A stretch of DNA of 22,416 nt from Syncephalis plumigaleata (GCA_025201365.1 JAIXMF010000225.1:1-22416), one strand, 5' to 3'; shown: positions 1 to 9,190, counted from the first letter of the stretch. The notes: generated by a model from the sequence alone, not told the origin. A program made the numbers and translations.

Positions 1-852
1 GATTGTTTGATCCTTGCCGGCTGATACGGCATCGATAATCTGTCTAACCTCCTCCACACTCAAACTAGACATACTTTTTATCATCTCTTTTATATGATCC
101 GCCTGCGTGGTTGACTCGCTACGTGGCAATTTCACGGTAGAGCATACGGTTGTACGTTTAACGGTAGTGGTAGGAGCAGCATCAGTATCAGGAGCATCAG
201 TAGCGGCATCAGTAGCAGTAACATCAGTAGCGGCACCAGTAGTAGCAATAACAGTAGTAGCAGGAGTAGCAGTAGTAGCAGTAGTATCAACGGGAGTAGT
301 AGCATAAGTAGCAGCATTAGAAGCAGCATCGATAGCAGCAGTGGCATCAGTGGCAGCATCAGCAGAAGTAGCAGGCTGAACATGATCATCATTCTCTCGA
401 TTGATAGCGGATATATTTGCTGCTCGTTCATTTACGAAACTCTTATTGCTATCATGAATGCTACTAGTATTACTGCTACCACTAGTAGTGTTGGTATTAC
501 TACGACCACGACGATGATCATGATCGTGATGACGACGACGACCACGAGAATATGGCAGTGTATGCGCCTTAATCGACTGGTTGTCCGGTTGTCGTGACGT
601 GCTACCTGCTGCCACATTTGTCGTCTCGGTTTCCGGGTTCGTTTTCGGTTTAACAAAACGATTCTTAATCGTGTTCAGCTTATTGCGAAGCTTACTCGAC
701 GCCCGATGCAACTTGGACTCGTCCTTGACCACTGCGACAGGTTCACGACCCCCCTCACCCTCCATGACCACCATTGTGGTGGGATGAATATTCGGTAGAA
801 ATTGACTACTCGTATAATCCTTTGGCTTATCCCTAAAGATAGTGGACTCCAT
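1..852 (-). CDS. Low-complexity Ala/Thr/Asp-rich protein, 3' end outside the window
   Basis: An uninterrupted frame of 284 codons runs from an ATG at 852 to the window edge, so the C-terminus is missing. I do not recognise the family. The N-terminal ~70 residues are ordinary in composition, followed by a basic His/Arg patch (GRRRHHDHDHRRGR, about residues 103-116), a Ser/Thr/Asn-rich stretch, and then about 75 residues built almost only of Ala, Thr, Asp and Val from GCT/ACT/GAT/GTT codons (about 145-480). After this the sequence becomes complex again (about 1-140), with a plausible helical segment containing SLSVEEVRQII. The repeat looks like trinucleotide expansion kept in frame. The opposite strand and other frames show long hydrophobic ORFs here that are shadows of the repeat. 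The call as coding rests on the long open frame and the non-repetitive coding-like ends. Confidence 0.6.
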   Translation of the reverse strand, partial: MESTIFRDKPKDYTSSQFLPNIHPTTMVVMEGEGGREPVAVVKDESKLHRASSKLRNKLNTIKNRFVKPKTNPETETTNVAAGSTSRQPDNQSIKAHTLPYSRGRRRHHDHDHRRGRSNTNTTSGSSNTSSIHDSNKSFVNERAANISAINRENDDHVQPATSADAATDATAAIDAASNAATYATTPVDTTATTATPATTVIATTGAATDVTATDAATDAPDTDAAPTTTVKRTTVCSTVKLPRSESTTQADHIKEMIKSMSSLSVEEVRQIIDAVSAGKDQTI

Positions 853-1126
853 TTTGAAGTTACGTTTTGCGTCAATGTAAAAGTAGTATTCGTGTAGTAA
901 AAGGAAATGGTAATGAATTGTTTGCTCGTTGACATCAAATCAACCTGTTAATAAAAGTTATCAAGTGAATGAATGAATGAATGAGCAAATATATCTGTCG
1001 TGCATGTCATTGATTAATGATTGTCTTCTTCCTTTTGCGTGACGTAGTTATTACATAAATTTATCATAGTACTACAATCATAGCAAATGATAGCACATTA
1101 CTATAATTATCCGTTAATCATTTTAT

Positions 1127-2103
1127 TCAGTTAGCTATATTTGTGGTAGTCACCAGAACTTGACGTAAGTATTGGCGTATACATTCTATTAATGCGTCTA
1201 TCGAAATAGTATCATTAGGGGCGTGTGCAGCACCGTCAATGAGTTGCATTAGTATGTAGCGAGGATATACCTCATGATGACGCTTCATAATCGTCTCCAA
1301 TTGCAAAGTATCCGGCACATATTCATCACTTCCCGATTGAATCATACACAATGGTATTGATACTGATTCGTAGAGTGGTGCTAGATCTTCTTTAGTCAAA
1401 TCCACCGAGAACATGTCATCCTCGCCACTTGATGACACACATGTAACAATATGCATATTAGCGATAATCATATACAACTGCGAATACTAAACATTCATTC
1501 CACTTCTTACCCGCGTGCCAGTAACGACCAGAATCTATCTGCTGTAATGGGTGCATCTGGATAAGCGTGCACAGGCATCCAATGATGACCACGATTCGTT
1601 GCGCGTAATTCATTGGCCAGCGCTAGTGACTCGGTAAGATTAGACAAGTGAACGGTGTAATAATCACGATCCGATACGGCTCCCTGCAGAATACCGCCAA
1701 GAATACGTGTTCGATATTGGCCAGTACGCGCGTATCGTAGAACAATTTGACTACCCGTAGAATGGCCCATCAACACCACCTTCAACTGCGGGTTGTCCTC
1801 ATACAACCGTTCTAGCAGACAATCGAGTTCCTCGACGTCACGTCCCAGCAATCCCGTGCCATATCCAAGGTAAGAGGAGGATAGCACGGGCATGATTAAA
1901 TCGCACTGCATATCCGCTAGTGCTCGGTCTAACGCCGTGGTAAACGGTAGTGCCAACGGTCCTTCCGTTAGTCCCGCTATTAAAATGAGGCAACATGAAG
2001 CGAGCTCATTCCGCGCAACAGATTGACGTAATGACCGCAAAGCAACGAGATGTGGCTTACTAGCGTGATATTGAAACAGAGTACCTTGCAACTGCTGCAA
2101 CAT
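1127..2103 (-). CDS. UPF0613/DUF1749 family alpha/beta hydrolase
   Basis: Two exons (2103-1511 and 1427-1127) give a 297-residue protein; the 83-nt intron 1428-1510 has a GTAAGA donor and a CAAG acceptor and joins GG|T to give ARGGEDDMFS. It matches the fungal and plant UPF0613 family of alpha/beta-hydrolase-fold proteins. Visible marks are the nucleophile elbow GHSTGSQ (serine near residue 116), the family motif GEDDMFSVDLT straddling the splice site, a SGSDEYVP segment carrying the likely acidic residue, and a DGAAHAP segment carrying the likely catalytic histidine. Substrate is unknown in the family. I chose the ATG at 2103 because homologues begin close to LFQYH; the frame stays open upstream to 2190 with a hydrophobic extension that I consider 5' UTR. 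It lies tail-to-head behind the partial gene at the left edge. Confidence 0.88.
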
Positions 2104-2258
2104 GATAATAGAGATATGGAAAGCGAGCAAATAAAAAGAAATAATAACAAATAAATGAACAATTCTTGATTTTATTAACAAATGATGCATCGAATGAACT
2201 AGATTGCCATCTACTACTACTACTACTCTACAGAAGTTACGCGTTCAACGATGTACAT

Positions 2259-2525
2259 TCACTGATGTGATATTGATCCTGCAGAGCAATCCTCGCAACG
2301 GCAACGATCATGATGACATGCGCAAAGACCAAATGTCGTGCACGTACACAAGTCGTCATGATCCACTTGACAGTCGCAATGATACTGCTTACTCCTTGGT
2401 TGGTTTAATGTTTTAGACGTATTTACATTGGTAGCATTAGCATTGACACTACTATTGCCACCACTATCTATGGCTGTTTCATCTTCCAGATACCTGAAGA
2501 TGTGCGATGGTCCACGAGTATTCAT
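2259..2525 (-). CDS. Small Cys-rich protein, metallothionein-like C-terminus
   Basis: An 88-residue single-exon frame. The N-terminal half is polar (Ser/Asn/Thr-rich, no signal peptide). The C-terminal ~40 residues hold nine cysteines, mostly as Cys-X-Cys pairs (CDC, CTC, CAC, CRCEDC), plus several histidines and acidic residues. Clustered CXC motifs with few aromatics are the hallmark of metallothioneins and similar metal-thiolate proteins, so a metal-binding role is inferred; I cannot assign a family. There may be an intron: CAG|GTATCT near 2488 could be a donor, which would change the N-terminus. The gene sits in the same orientation between the UPF0613 and PDK-like genes. Overlapping plus-strand frames look like shadows. 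Confidence 0.45.
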   Translation of the reverse strand: MNTRGPSHIFRYLEDETAIDSGGNSSVNANATNVNTSKTLNQPRSKQYHCDCQVDHDDLCTCTTFGLCACHHDRCRCEDCSAGSISHQ

Positions 2526-2867
2526 TGTAAGCGTAGAAATAATCGAGCAATTAATCGAATAAAAACTATTAGTAAAAACATGATTATGCTCTCTCTGTTC
2601 TAGATGATTTTAAACGACACCACCTGTGTTGTTATGTTGTTCACACGGTTTTTAATGATGACGATATTCTACGTAATTGGCATGCATTTATTTGCTTATT
2701 TAAATGATACCAACACTAATGATTCATAGTGAAATATATACTATGAAAGTTACGCATTGAAAAGACAGACAGATAGGTAGATAGGTAGATAGATAGATAG
2801 AGTAATAGTAGCATTACTATACTATAACCAATCAATATGATGTTGTGTGGTGATGATCAGATCGTGA
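2526..2867. other. Intergenic region with GATA-type microsatellite
   Basis: Spacer between the Cys-rich gene and the 3' end of the PDK-like gene. It is AT-rich and contains an imperfect tetranucleotide tract of GATA/GGTA units at about 2763-2800. No coding exon was seen. Confidence 0.6.
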
Positions 2868-4361
2868 TTAGACCTCGAGTTCCTTGGCTGGTGGCGGTAT
2901 AATCCAAAAATTACGATCAATGGCATCGGCCACTTCTGGACTTGGTGGAAAGTTCTCCAAACAAGTGTCGGTGCGAGCCAAATGAACGTAGACATCAGTG
3001 CCATGTCCCTCCATCGATACTAGATCGAGATCACCGCCAAAGTAGCGGGCAGCAAGACGAGCCACCGGCAATCCACGTCCAAATCCGAAGCCTGGCATGC
3101 AACTAAGATTGCTCGAGTCACCATTGCCACTGCTGGGTTGCATGGCAAATGGACATAACGAACGGAAGTTGCCATTGGCATCGGCTACCGCTTTAGAGGC
3201 AGCGGTGGTAAGATTGCCGGTATGTAAATGGGCCTGCACGACATCCTCCCAGTTATACCACCATAGACGCTCCACTTGACGAGCTGGCGTGCCACCGGCC
3301 ATATCCGATATCTTGAAACTTACATCCTCCTCGCCATTGACCATGACCACTTTTACAGGAGGTGGCATAAGATGACGAGATGATGACATGCTATTACTAT
3401 TACTATTATTACTATTGTTATTGACTGCTGTCTTGAAATGATGCTCGACTGTGCCGCGCAAGGCAAAGGTGATTGTCTCGTAAAGGATACGTCGTAGATG
3501 CTCTGGAATGTAGGTGGCGGAGACATTTGGATCAGGAGCAATGAACTGCACCTCGGGAACAGATTGACCGTACATGGTGGAGCAACTACGACGAGCATCT
3601 TCAATGGCTTGTCGAGCAATCTCATACGGCTGAACGACATCGACTAGCGTGCGGCGATGATCACATAGCGTCAAATGATTGCCGATGAGCATGTGCGTGC
3701 CTAGGTGAGCCGAGAAGAATCTTCCCAGGATACGTTGCGTTTGTCGCGTGTCCTCATTGTGTTCCAGACTCGACAGCGGGTTGACTCCCTCGCCCAAAGT
3801 AAGAATAGAATGACGTTGCCGCTCGCGTACCTTACGTAGTACATCGGTGAATCCCATGGCTTGCTCTGCCGTTTCGGGTGCCGGTGTAGTCAAGAGTAGC
3901 TGTATATCAGTGACGTACTGATGGATGACGCGTTCCACCACCTTAGTACGTAAGATGGAATGACGAGATGACGCAAGCGCTTCCGACTGTGGCAGAGTAG
4001 CATCGAGGAGAGCCACGCTCTGTCCAAGACGTATGGGCAATTCTTCGTGGAGGAACCGAGCCGGTGCTATTAACGCGGATCCATCTTGGCTTGCCAACAC
4101 CTCACGATTCCTTGTAAACATCTCCTTGAGCTGTGAAGAACCACCAATAAAATCGATGAAACGATACAGTTACCAAAAAAGGAAATTAGCATTATTCCAT
4201 GCATATCGTTGATTCTCTCACATCAACCGTATCAACGCCAACATCAACATCAATATTGCTATTAACTTTCTACTTACCGAGATGCGCGTTACAGCTGCAG
4301 TGGTGAGACGATGTGCCAGACTGGAGGGCAGCATTCGTAGAGCTGTTACAGCAGGTTTCAT
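2868..4361 (-). CDS. Mitochondrial PDK/BCKDK-family protein kinase, divergent
   Basis: Exons 4361-4278 and 4130-2868 give 448 residues; the 147-nt intron 4131-4277 has GTAAGT and TTCACAG and joins in phase 0. The family (GHKL fold) phosphorylates pyruvate or branched-chain ketoacid dehydrogenase in the mitochondrial matrix. Exon 1 is rich in Ala, Arg and Ser with no acidic residue, typical of a targeting peptide. Family marks are FLHEELPIRL, the H-box-like RQRHSILTLGEGV (His135), FFSAHLGTHMLIGNH, DMAGG (304-308, normally DRGGG), and the glycine-rich GFGFGRGLP followed by ARYFGGDL and HGTDVYVHL. Odd points: the N-box reads YETITFALR, so the usual Lys-Asn is Thr-Phe (249-250), and a poly-Asn/Ser insert lies at ~265-279. 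An additional 5' exon is possible (4536-4636, joined to 4362 across a 173-nt intron), which would add an N-terminus with QFAHKLPRLPEETP, reminiscent of the FAxxPxTP start of PDKs. Start therefore uncertain; family sure, activity doubtful. Confidence 0.85.
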
Positions 4362-5405
4362 ACTGATATACTGATGGCAAGTTTAATCAAACAATCAATC
4401 AATCAACTAATAGAGTATGGAAACAGGGTAGAGGATGGAGTAGACTTTCAGTTAAACTGATTGCGCTAACGAATAAACCAAAGGAGTAGCAACTGTAATA
4501 GCAGTGATAATAATAGTAATAATAGGGATAATAACTAACGAATATGTTTTATCGGTGTTTCTTCAGGTAAACGAGGTAATTTGTGTGCGAATTGTAGAGC
4601 CATATCGAATGATGAGCAATGGAGCCGAATAGTCATTGCTGTATAATAAAAACCAAATAAGAAAGAAAGAGAGAGAGAGAGCCAAAGTAAATAAAAAGTA
4701 TGCCAAAATAAAGCTATAGCCTATATAGTTAAGTGCTGTTTAAACCAGATAGCCAAAAGAGTATACGCGCAAATAAAAAAGAAGGATTTAGAAAGCCATG
4801 TTGACCAAGAGTAAATCAAATAAGAAACCAGTAGAAAAAAAATAGAATAGAGAAAGAACGCCGCTAGGAGGCATGACGCGAATTAGCAGACCTATTTAAA
4901 TGCAAGCGTGGTGAGGGGAATAATAACAGCAGCAGTAGTGGTGGTAATAATAGGTGGACGAATGAATGAATGAATTCTAGGGCAGTTATTACATCCAGCA
5001 TCCGTATTCGTCATATGTTCACCTCGTTCACTACCATTGGTTTGGCAGTCGGCTGAGTGGAATCCGATATCCGACGCAAATCCTCCAATTTAGAAACATG
5101 TCACTTCACAAGTAAAGCGCAGCATGGCACAATAGTAGTAGCAATGAATTCGGCAGAAATCGTCTACTTCTGGCCAGCAAGTAAAGAAGCGAGAATATAA
5201 CGGGATGTTTATTTATTTTTTCTTTTGTTTATTCCAATGTGGTAGCTATGGCCACGATAATAATAAAAATAGACTTGAGAATAAGAAGTGAACAGATGAT
5301 ATTGTATTTGCTTGTAGAACGGTTAGATTGCTATCACTAACAGAGATCACATCATGTATAGACGAGTATAATGTAGTCAGTGTTTGATACGAGAATAATC
5401 TATTT
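4362..5405. other. Divergent intergenic region upstream of the PDK-like and left-arm genes
   Basis: About 1 kb between two divergently transcribed genes. It holds a possible extra first exon of the PDK-like gene at 4536-4636 on the minus strand, a purine tract of GAAA/GA repeats around 4661-4681, and T-rich leader-like sequence when read on the minus strand. A short minus-strand frame at about 5020-5110 (ends VVNEVNI then stop) looks coding-like but has no supportable start or splice acceptor. No tRNA or long ORF was seen. Confidence 0.5.
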
Positions 5406-5540
5406 ATTTGAAGTGGGACGTGAATGAAATAAAAGAAAAGAAGAATAAAGCAATAACCATTTAGTATTGATGCTTCTTCGTTTTCGTTCTACCTATTAGC
5501 AGCGTCTCATTGTTTTATTACGTACAATAGGAGGGAAATA

Positions 5541-6657
5541 ATGCATTTCAGAGCAAGTATTTTTACTGCCATTGGTGCTGGACTGTCACAGTTATTCTCA
5601 TCGAACGATCACACTTCTCGGACAGCATCGAATGGTAACTGCATGTCTTGATTAGAGAAGCCATCCGCTCAGTTCGACTAACTAGGTGTATATCGCTAGT
5701 AGATGTGCAATTCCATGGGATACCCCTTCGTACACCAACTGATTTTGGAGTTACGGTAAAGAAAGTGCTGCCATCTTTCCAAGGGGCCAGTTTTGCCGAG
5801 GGAACCTATCAACGAGGTCAATCGAAACACAAAGAGAAGGTTATAATATTCTGTGGCACTGATGCCACTCGATACACAACCTATCGTGTTTTCCGGGTAA
5901 CTACACCATGCCAGCTAGTGTTGTCATGCTCATTAACCACTAATGATCGATAGAGTTTTGAGATCCTGCCACCGCCTGCAGACCCGAGTATTGCTGAGGC
6001 TAGACGGTTTTTCTGGTCGCCATCCGTTGCCTTCAATACCAATACAGGTCATCGATGCTATATCGTTCCCACTTGGATACACTGCCACGACAGCTTGGAG
6101 CGTGGTCTTGCAAACTTCACTAGCAATACGGATACTGCTAAGAAAGTACTTTTACAAATATCGCAAGGTAAATGGCGGCGGTAGAACTCGGCACAGATAT
6201 TCGTTAACGCTTATTCCGCTAGCCGTACAGTACATGTGGCATATGGGATGGGCGTACCATAGAAATATAAGCGAAGGTATATCTTCCATGTCATTTTAAC
6301 GCTTGTAATAATAACACCGCTACTTCATTATTAGGTGCCTGTCTTACCTCGAACAAGGACGTGCTCTTTACCAATTATCGTCACACGTATTCATCGAATT
6401 TCATCGAGTTCCCTCCAAATGATAGAAGGCTCGAGATTGCCGCGTCAAACGAAAAGCTTTGGTATTCGCTGGCGGAATATTATACGTATACAAAAAAGTA
6501 TCACGCATTACCTGAGAGTTTCATACTAGTCGTTCAGAGGGAATACGCTCATTTGAGGTTGCCGCCACCTGCGGACATCTCCTATGGAAGAATCTCCAAT
6601 GGTACGTCTTTTGTAGAGGATGTTCCACCTCCACCTTACCAGGCCACTTCATTATGA
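5541..6657 (+). CDS. Degenerate protein-kinase-like protein (pseudokinase candidate), left-arm copy
   Basis: Five exons (5541-5634, 5700-5896, 5954-6167, 6223-6276, 6335-6657) encode 293 residues. The four introns are 65, 57, 55 and 58 nt; the first two show good CTAAC/CTAAT branch sites. The N-terminus is weakly hydrophobic (residues 7-19), a marginal signal peptide. Kinase-like marks: a Gly-containing segment GASFAEGTYQ (~53-62), HKEKVIIFCG in the position of beta strand 3, and a segment AVQYMWHMGWAYHRNIS (169-185) that matches the helix and catalytic loop of protein kinases (HRDxK) with Asn183 in place of the catalytic Asp. The next motif, where DFG would be, reads LFTNY. The C-terminus has a conserved-looking NFIEFPPNDRR segment and ends Pro-rich (PPPPYQ). 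I infer an inactive kinase-fold protein of a lineage-expanded family; identity beyond this is not recognised. The copy at 17312-18428 differs by Thr28 to Ser only. Confidence 0.8.
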
Positions 6658-7431
6658 GGATATCTGTATGATATGACGCGTAATTCATTAAGTATTGAAG
6701 AAGTAACTATTGAGCTGTATCGATGTAATGGTCAGAATATTACATATTTATTCAATAAATATCTATTATTTATGTAATAGGATCATGGATGAATAGACGT
6801 AAGGGACTTGTAGATATACTACACGATAGCTTCCAATAATGGAGCGTGCAAGTAATTATTATCCTGACTTGATTGTCACATTCCTACAAATGGCATTCAT
6901 TATCATGACATCTACATGACATGTTCATTTGTATGTCATCTATCATTGTTCATTCCATTGTCAATTGACGTGATCGATACTGATTGCAATCTATCACGAC
7001 ATGTCATCGAATGATCCCACAACCATATGGACATGAATATACTTGATGGTATCTATAATGCGATACGATATTCATCCGATTCATATGATCACTGTTCAAG
7101 CATCATCCCCTCACATACATACACGTTTACTACATGTAAATCAAATGGCATACTTTTGGTATTATCATTCTATTATGTGAGTATGTAATCCCCCATTAGC
7201 AGATGCTTTATTCTTTGTTTAGCATTCACCTCATGTTATTTACCACAATGCGAATGCCATTAAGGCTGCATCAAACAATGCTCTGCATAACTAGAATGTA
7301 TCTGCCAAATAATAGAAATACCAATAATGGTGTTAATGTATACGCAAATTTTTTTATTAATAAGAACAAAAGGTAATGACTAACAGTGTTTGTCGGTTGG
7401 AAAAAACTCTGTAATAATGTTTCCATTATAA
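6658..7431. other. Intergenic region between convergent kinase-like genes
   Basis: The 3' flank of the left-arm gene up to the stop of the next gene. Positions up to 7020 belong to the inverted repeat arm. It contains a perfect AT-rich palindrome at 6744-6762 (9-nt arms around one C), itself within longer near-palindromic sequence (TTACATA...TATGTAA), and likely 3'-end signals such as AATAAA. Repeated CATGACAT words occur at about 6904-6930. No coding exon seen. Confidence 0.6.
6744..6762. repeat. Perfect AT-rich palindrome
   Basis: ATATTTATT, C, AATAAATAT: a 19-bp palindrome 87 bp after the stop of the left-arm gene, also present in the right arm at 17207-17225. It could form a hairpin or cruciform and overlaps an AATAAA on the plus strand, so it may simply be part of the 3'-end signal. 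Confidence 0.75.
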
Positions 7432-8696
7432 CTAGGACTTGCGTGGCGGTAGCCCTCTTAATGCGAATATAGGAGAGGAGCAGATAAATGGATCAGATTG
7501 GGTTGTGTAATACACTTTAAGAAGATAAAGTATTGCAGGACTGGCTGCATTTACATCACCTAGTTGTACCTTGGCATAGCGCTCTTCTTCCCGAAGCCTT
7601 TCTAAATAATCTTGCGCGCTTTCGTAGCTCAATACAAAGCTAGGATCGAAAGGGTTCTCTTCTTCCTCGAGATAAACAAATACGTTTAAAAATCCAGCTA
7701 TCGTATCCTTAAGAAGCTTATTACAGCTCAGGTATTGTTGAGGTGGCTTAGGCGATAAATGTCTCTGGTCCTTCGGGTTTATAGGTTGCCAGCCTTGTTT
7801 TCCTTTAATTATGGTCGCTAAATCAAAATCAATGATCCTTACACCAGCTATTCTACCAGTTGTATCTTTCTCTAGCATGACATCTATATTCCATTGTTAG
7901 CGTATTTCATGATAAGAATGTTTACTTACTTCTCGGAAACAAATCACCATGAATAACACCAGCATTGTAAAGGTAAATTGCACCTACAAAGCAATCAGTA
8001 AACATGTTATATATGAATAAGCATAATACTTACCTTTAATAACTTCAGGTAATACCTTGACACCAATAAGAAATGCCTGAGATATGGTTACTTTTGTGAA
8101 GTAATCTTCTAGTGTTTCACCATTGATATAGCTGTAAATATGGCAGAAGTATTTATTGCCATTGGCTTCTTCAAAGCCAAATTGATGCAACGGATCCATA
8201 ACATTTTCTCGACCTATTGCGTAGTCGTCTGTCAACCTCTTTGCTTCCATTAATGCCTATTTTATGCCATATGGTGAGCGGACTATTTGATTAATAGATC
8301 GATGCACTTACTCTGAATGCCTATACTTCTGCTATATTCTTTTCAATTACATCCACTTTAGATCCCTTTGCTTTGCTTGATACTTGATCGCATTTCATAA
8401 AGCCTTTTTGGTTGTTCCAAATTACGTGAGCTAGTCTAAGCTGATCTTTATTTCCACCGCGCCATTCTATAGTCGATAGTCCGAACTCTTCATGCTTTGC
8501 CATTACATGTTTCTGGGCAAAAGTAATAGGAAGAGTATTAGCACCTATAAACAAGTTAGCAGACATCGGATAGACCACATATGAATAACTTGCCATCTTT
8601 GAGAACACCAAAGACTGAATGAGCGCTGGGTAACTGGGATAACAATGCTAAAGCACAAGTGCTAATAGTCAATGCAGAATGTAGAGTTACTCGCAT
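7432..8696 (-). CDS. Predicted secreted protein-kinase-like protein
   Basis: Five exons (8696-8579, 8544-8327, 8256-8034, 7983-7930, 7883-7432) give 354 residues. Residues 1-~25 form a clear signal peptide (basic N-terminus, LTISTCALALL core, PSAHS cleavage region). The rest is kinase-like: GFMKC with Lys90 in the beta-3 position, a glutamate-bearing helix (EALMEAKRL), a hinge-like IYSYINGETLEDYF, a catalytic loop HGDLFPRN (Asp200, Asn205) and IIDFDLA (Asp223) in place of DFG. Key catalytic residues are thus retained, with Gly for Arg after His, as in several atypical and small-molecule kinases. Introns 2-4 (70, 50, 46 nt) are well supported; intron 1 (8545-8578, 34 nt) is unusually short, with an alternative donor upstream giving the same phase. 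An in-frame TAG at 8321-8323 is removed by intron 2. It is convergent with the left-arm gene, and a TATA-like CTATAAATG lies near 8803-8810. Secretion and activity are inferences. Confidence 0.8.
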
Positions 8697-8799
8697 ATTG
8701 TTCGTTATGGCTTAAGAGCAAAGAAGTGGATGTGCTTATGTTGTGCGTGTAAATGAGAAGAGAATAGTGAGCTATCGAATTGTTCACGGTAAATGGTTG

Positions 8800-9190
8800 C
8801 TCATTTATAGGTGAGTAGTCGATGGCTACGGCATTGAAGTGTTTTCAAAACGATGTATCAAATAAACGAGCCATGAAATTGTTGGCCTCATGTAATTTCG
8901 AATGATATATATTAGGCGGCATTTACGGTACTCATTTATAGCTGTGGTTCTGTTACAGCTAACATGAGTGAAATCCAGAATAATATATTGGGATGCCTTT
9001 CAAAACGAAGTATCAAATAAACGAGCCATGGAATTGTTTGCCTTGTGTAGTTGCTAATTATAGATATTGAATGACATTATGGTATTGGCCTTATTGCAAA
9101 CCAACATGGATAAAGGCCATAATAGTTGTTGAGGACTATTAGGGTCCTGATTCTGTTACAGCCAGCGTGAATGAAATCCATAATAATGTA
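8800..9190. repeat. Imperfect tandem duplication in the kinase-like gene's upstream region
   Basis: Two diverged copies of a 150-200 bp unit. The word TTCAAAACGA-GTATCAAATAAACGAGCCATG occurs at 8844 and again at 8999, with following AATTGTT-GCCT-TGTA-TT also shared. A second shared block starting CTGTTACAGC and running to GAAATCCA-AATAAT occurs at 8950 and 9153. A shared CTCATTTATAG precedes at 8800 and 8930. Spacing differs (155 versus 203 bp), so units have indels. Probably duplicated promoter sequence, perhaps from former tandem copies of the kinase-like gene. Confidence 0.75.
8802..8810 (-). promoter_or_regulatory. TATA-like element upstream of the secreted kinase-like gene
   Basis: CTATAAATG on the minus strand, about 110 bp before the ATG at 8696. 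The same word with its flank (CTCATTTATAG on the plus strand) recurs at about 8930-8940 in the repeated upstream region, which makes the assignment of the working core promoter uncertain. Confidence 0.45.

Larger units (their letters stand above)
5406..7020 (+). repeat. Left arm of a long inverted repeat
   Basis: The stretch pairs with the reverse complement of 16949-18563, every position x matching 23969-x without indels. From 5406 to 6990 I find three substitutions (5622, 6652, 6671), about 99.8% identity including introns and flanks. Three more mismatches occur at 6991, 6992 and 6994; beyond 7020 the similarity continues at roughly 80% with a small indel to about 7090. On the other side homology ends sharply at 5405/18564. 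The arm carries a whole spliced gene. No terminal repeats, target-site duplication or transposase was seen, so it is a segmental inverted duplication rather than a recognisable transposon. Confidence 0.97.

Noticed and set aside
132-431. 99-codon Leu/Met-rich frame on the minus strand
   Set aside because: Shadow of the triplet repeat; the neighbouring frame from 852 to 1 is longer and has coding-like ends.
5020-5110. Minus-strand fragment ending VVNEVNI
   Set aside because: About 27 coding-like codons, but an in-frame stop upstream and no acceptor that leaves it open; could be chance.
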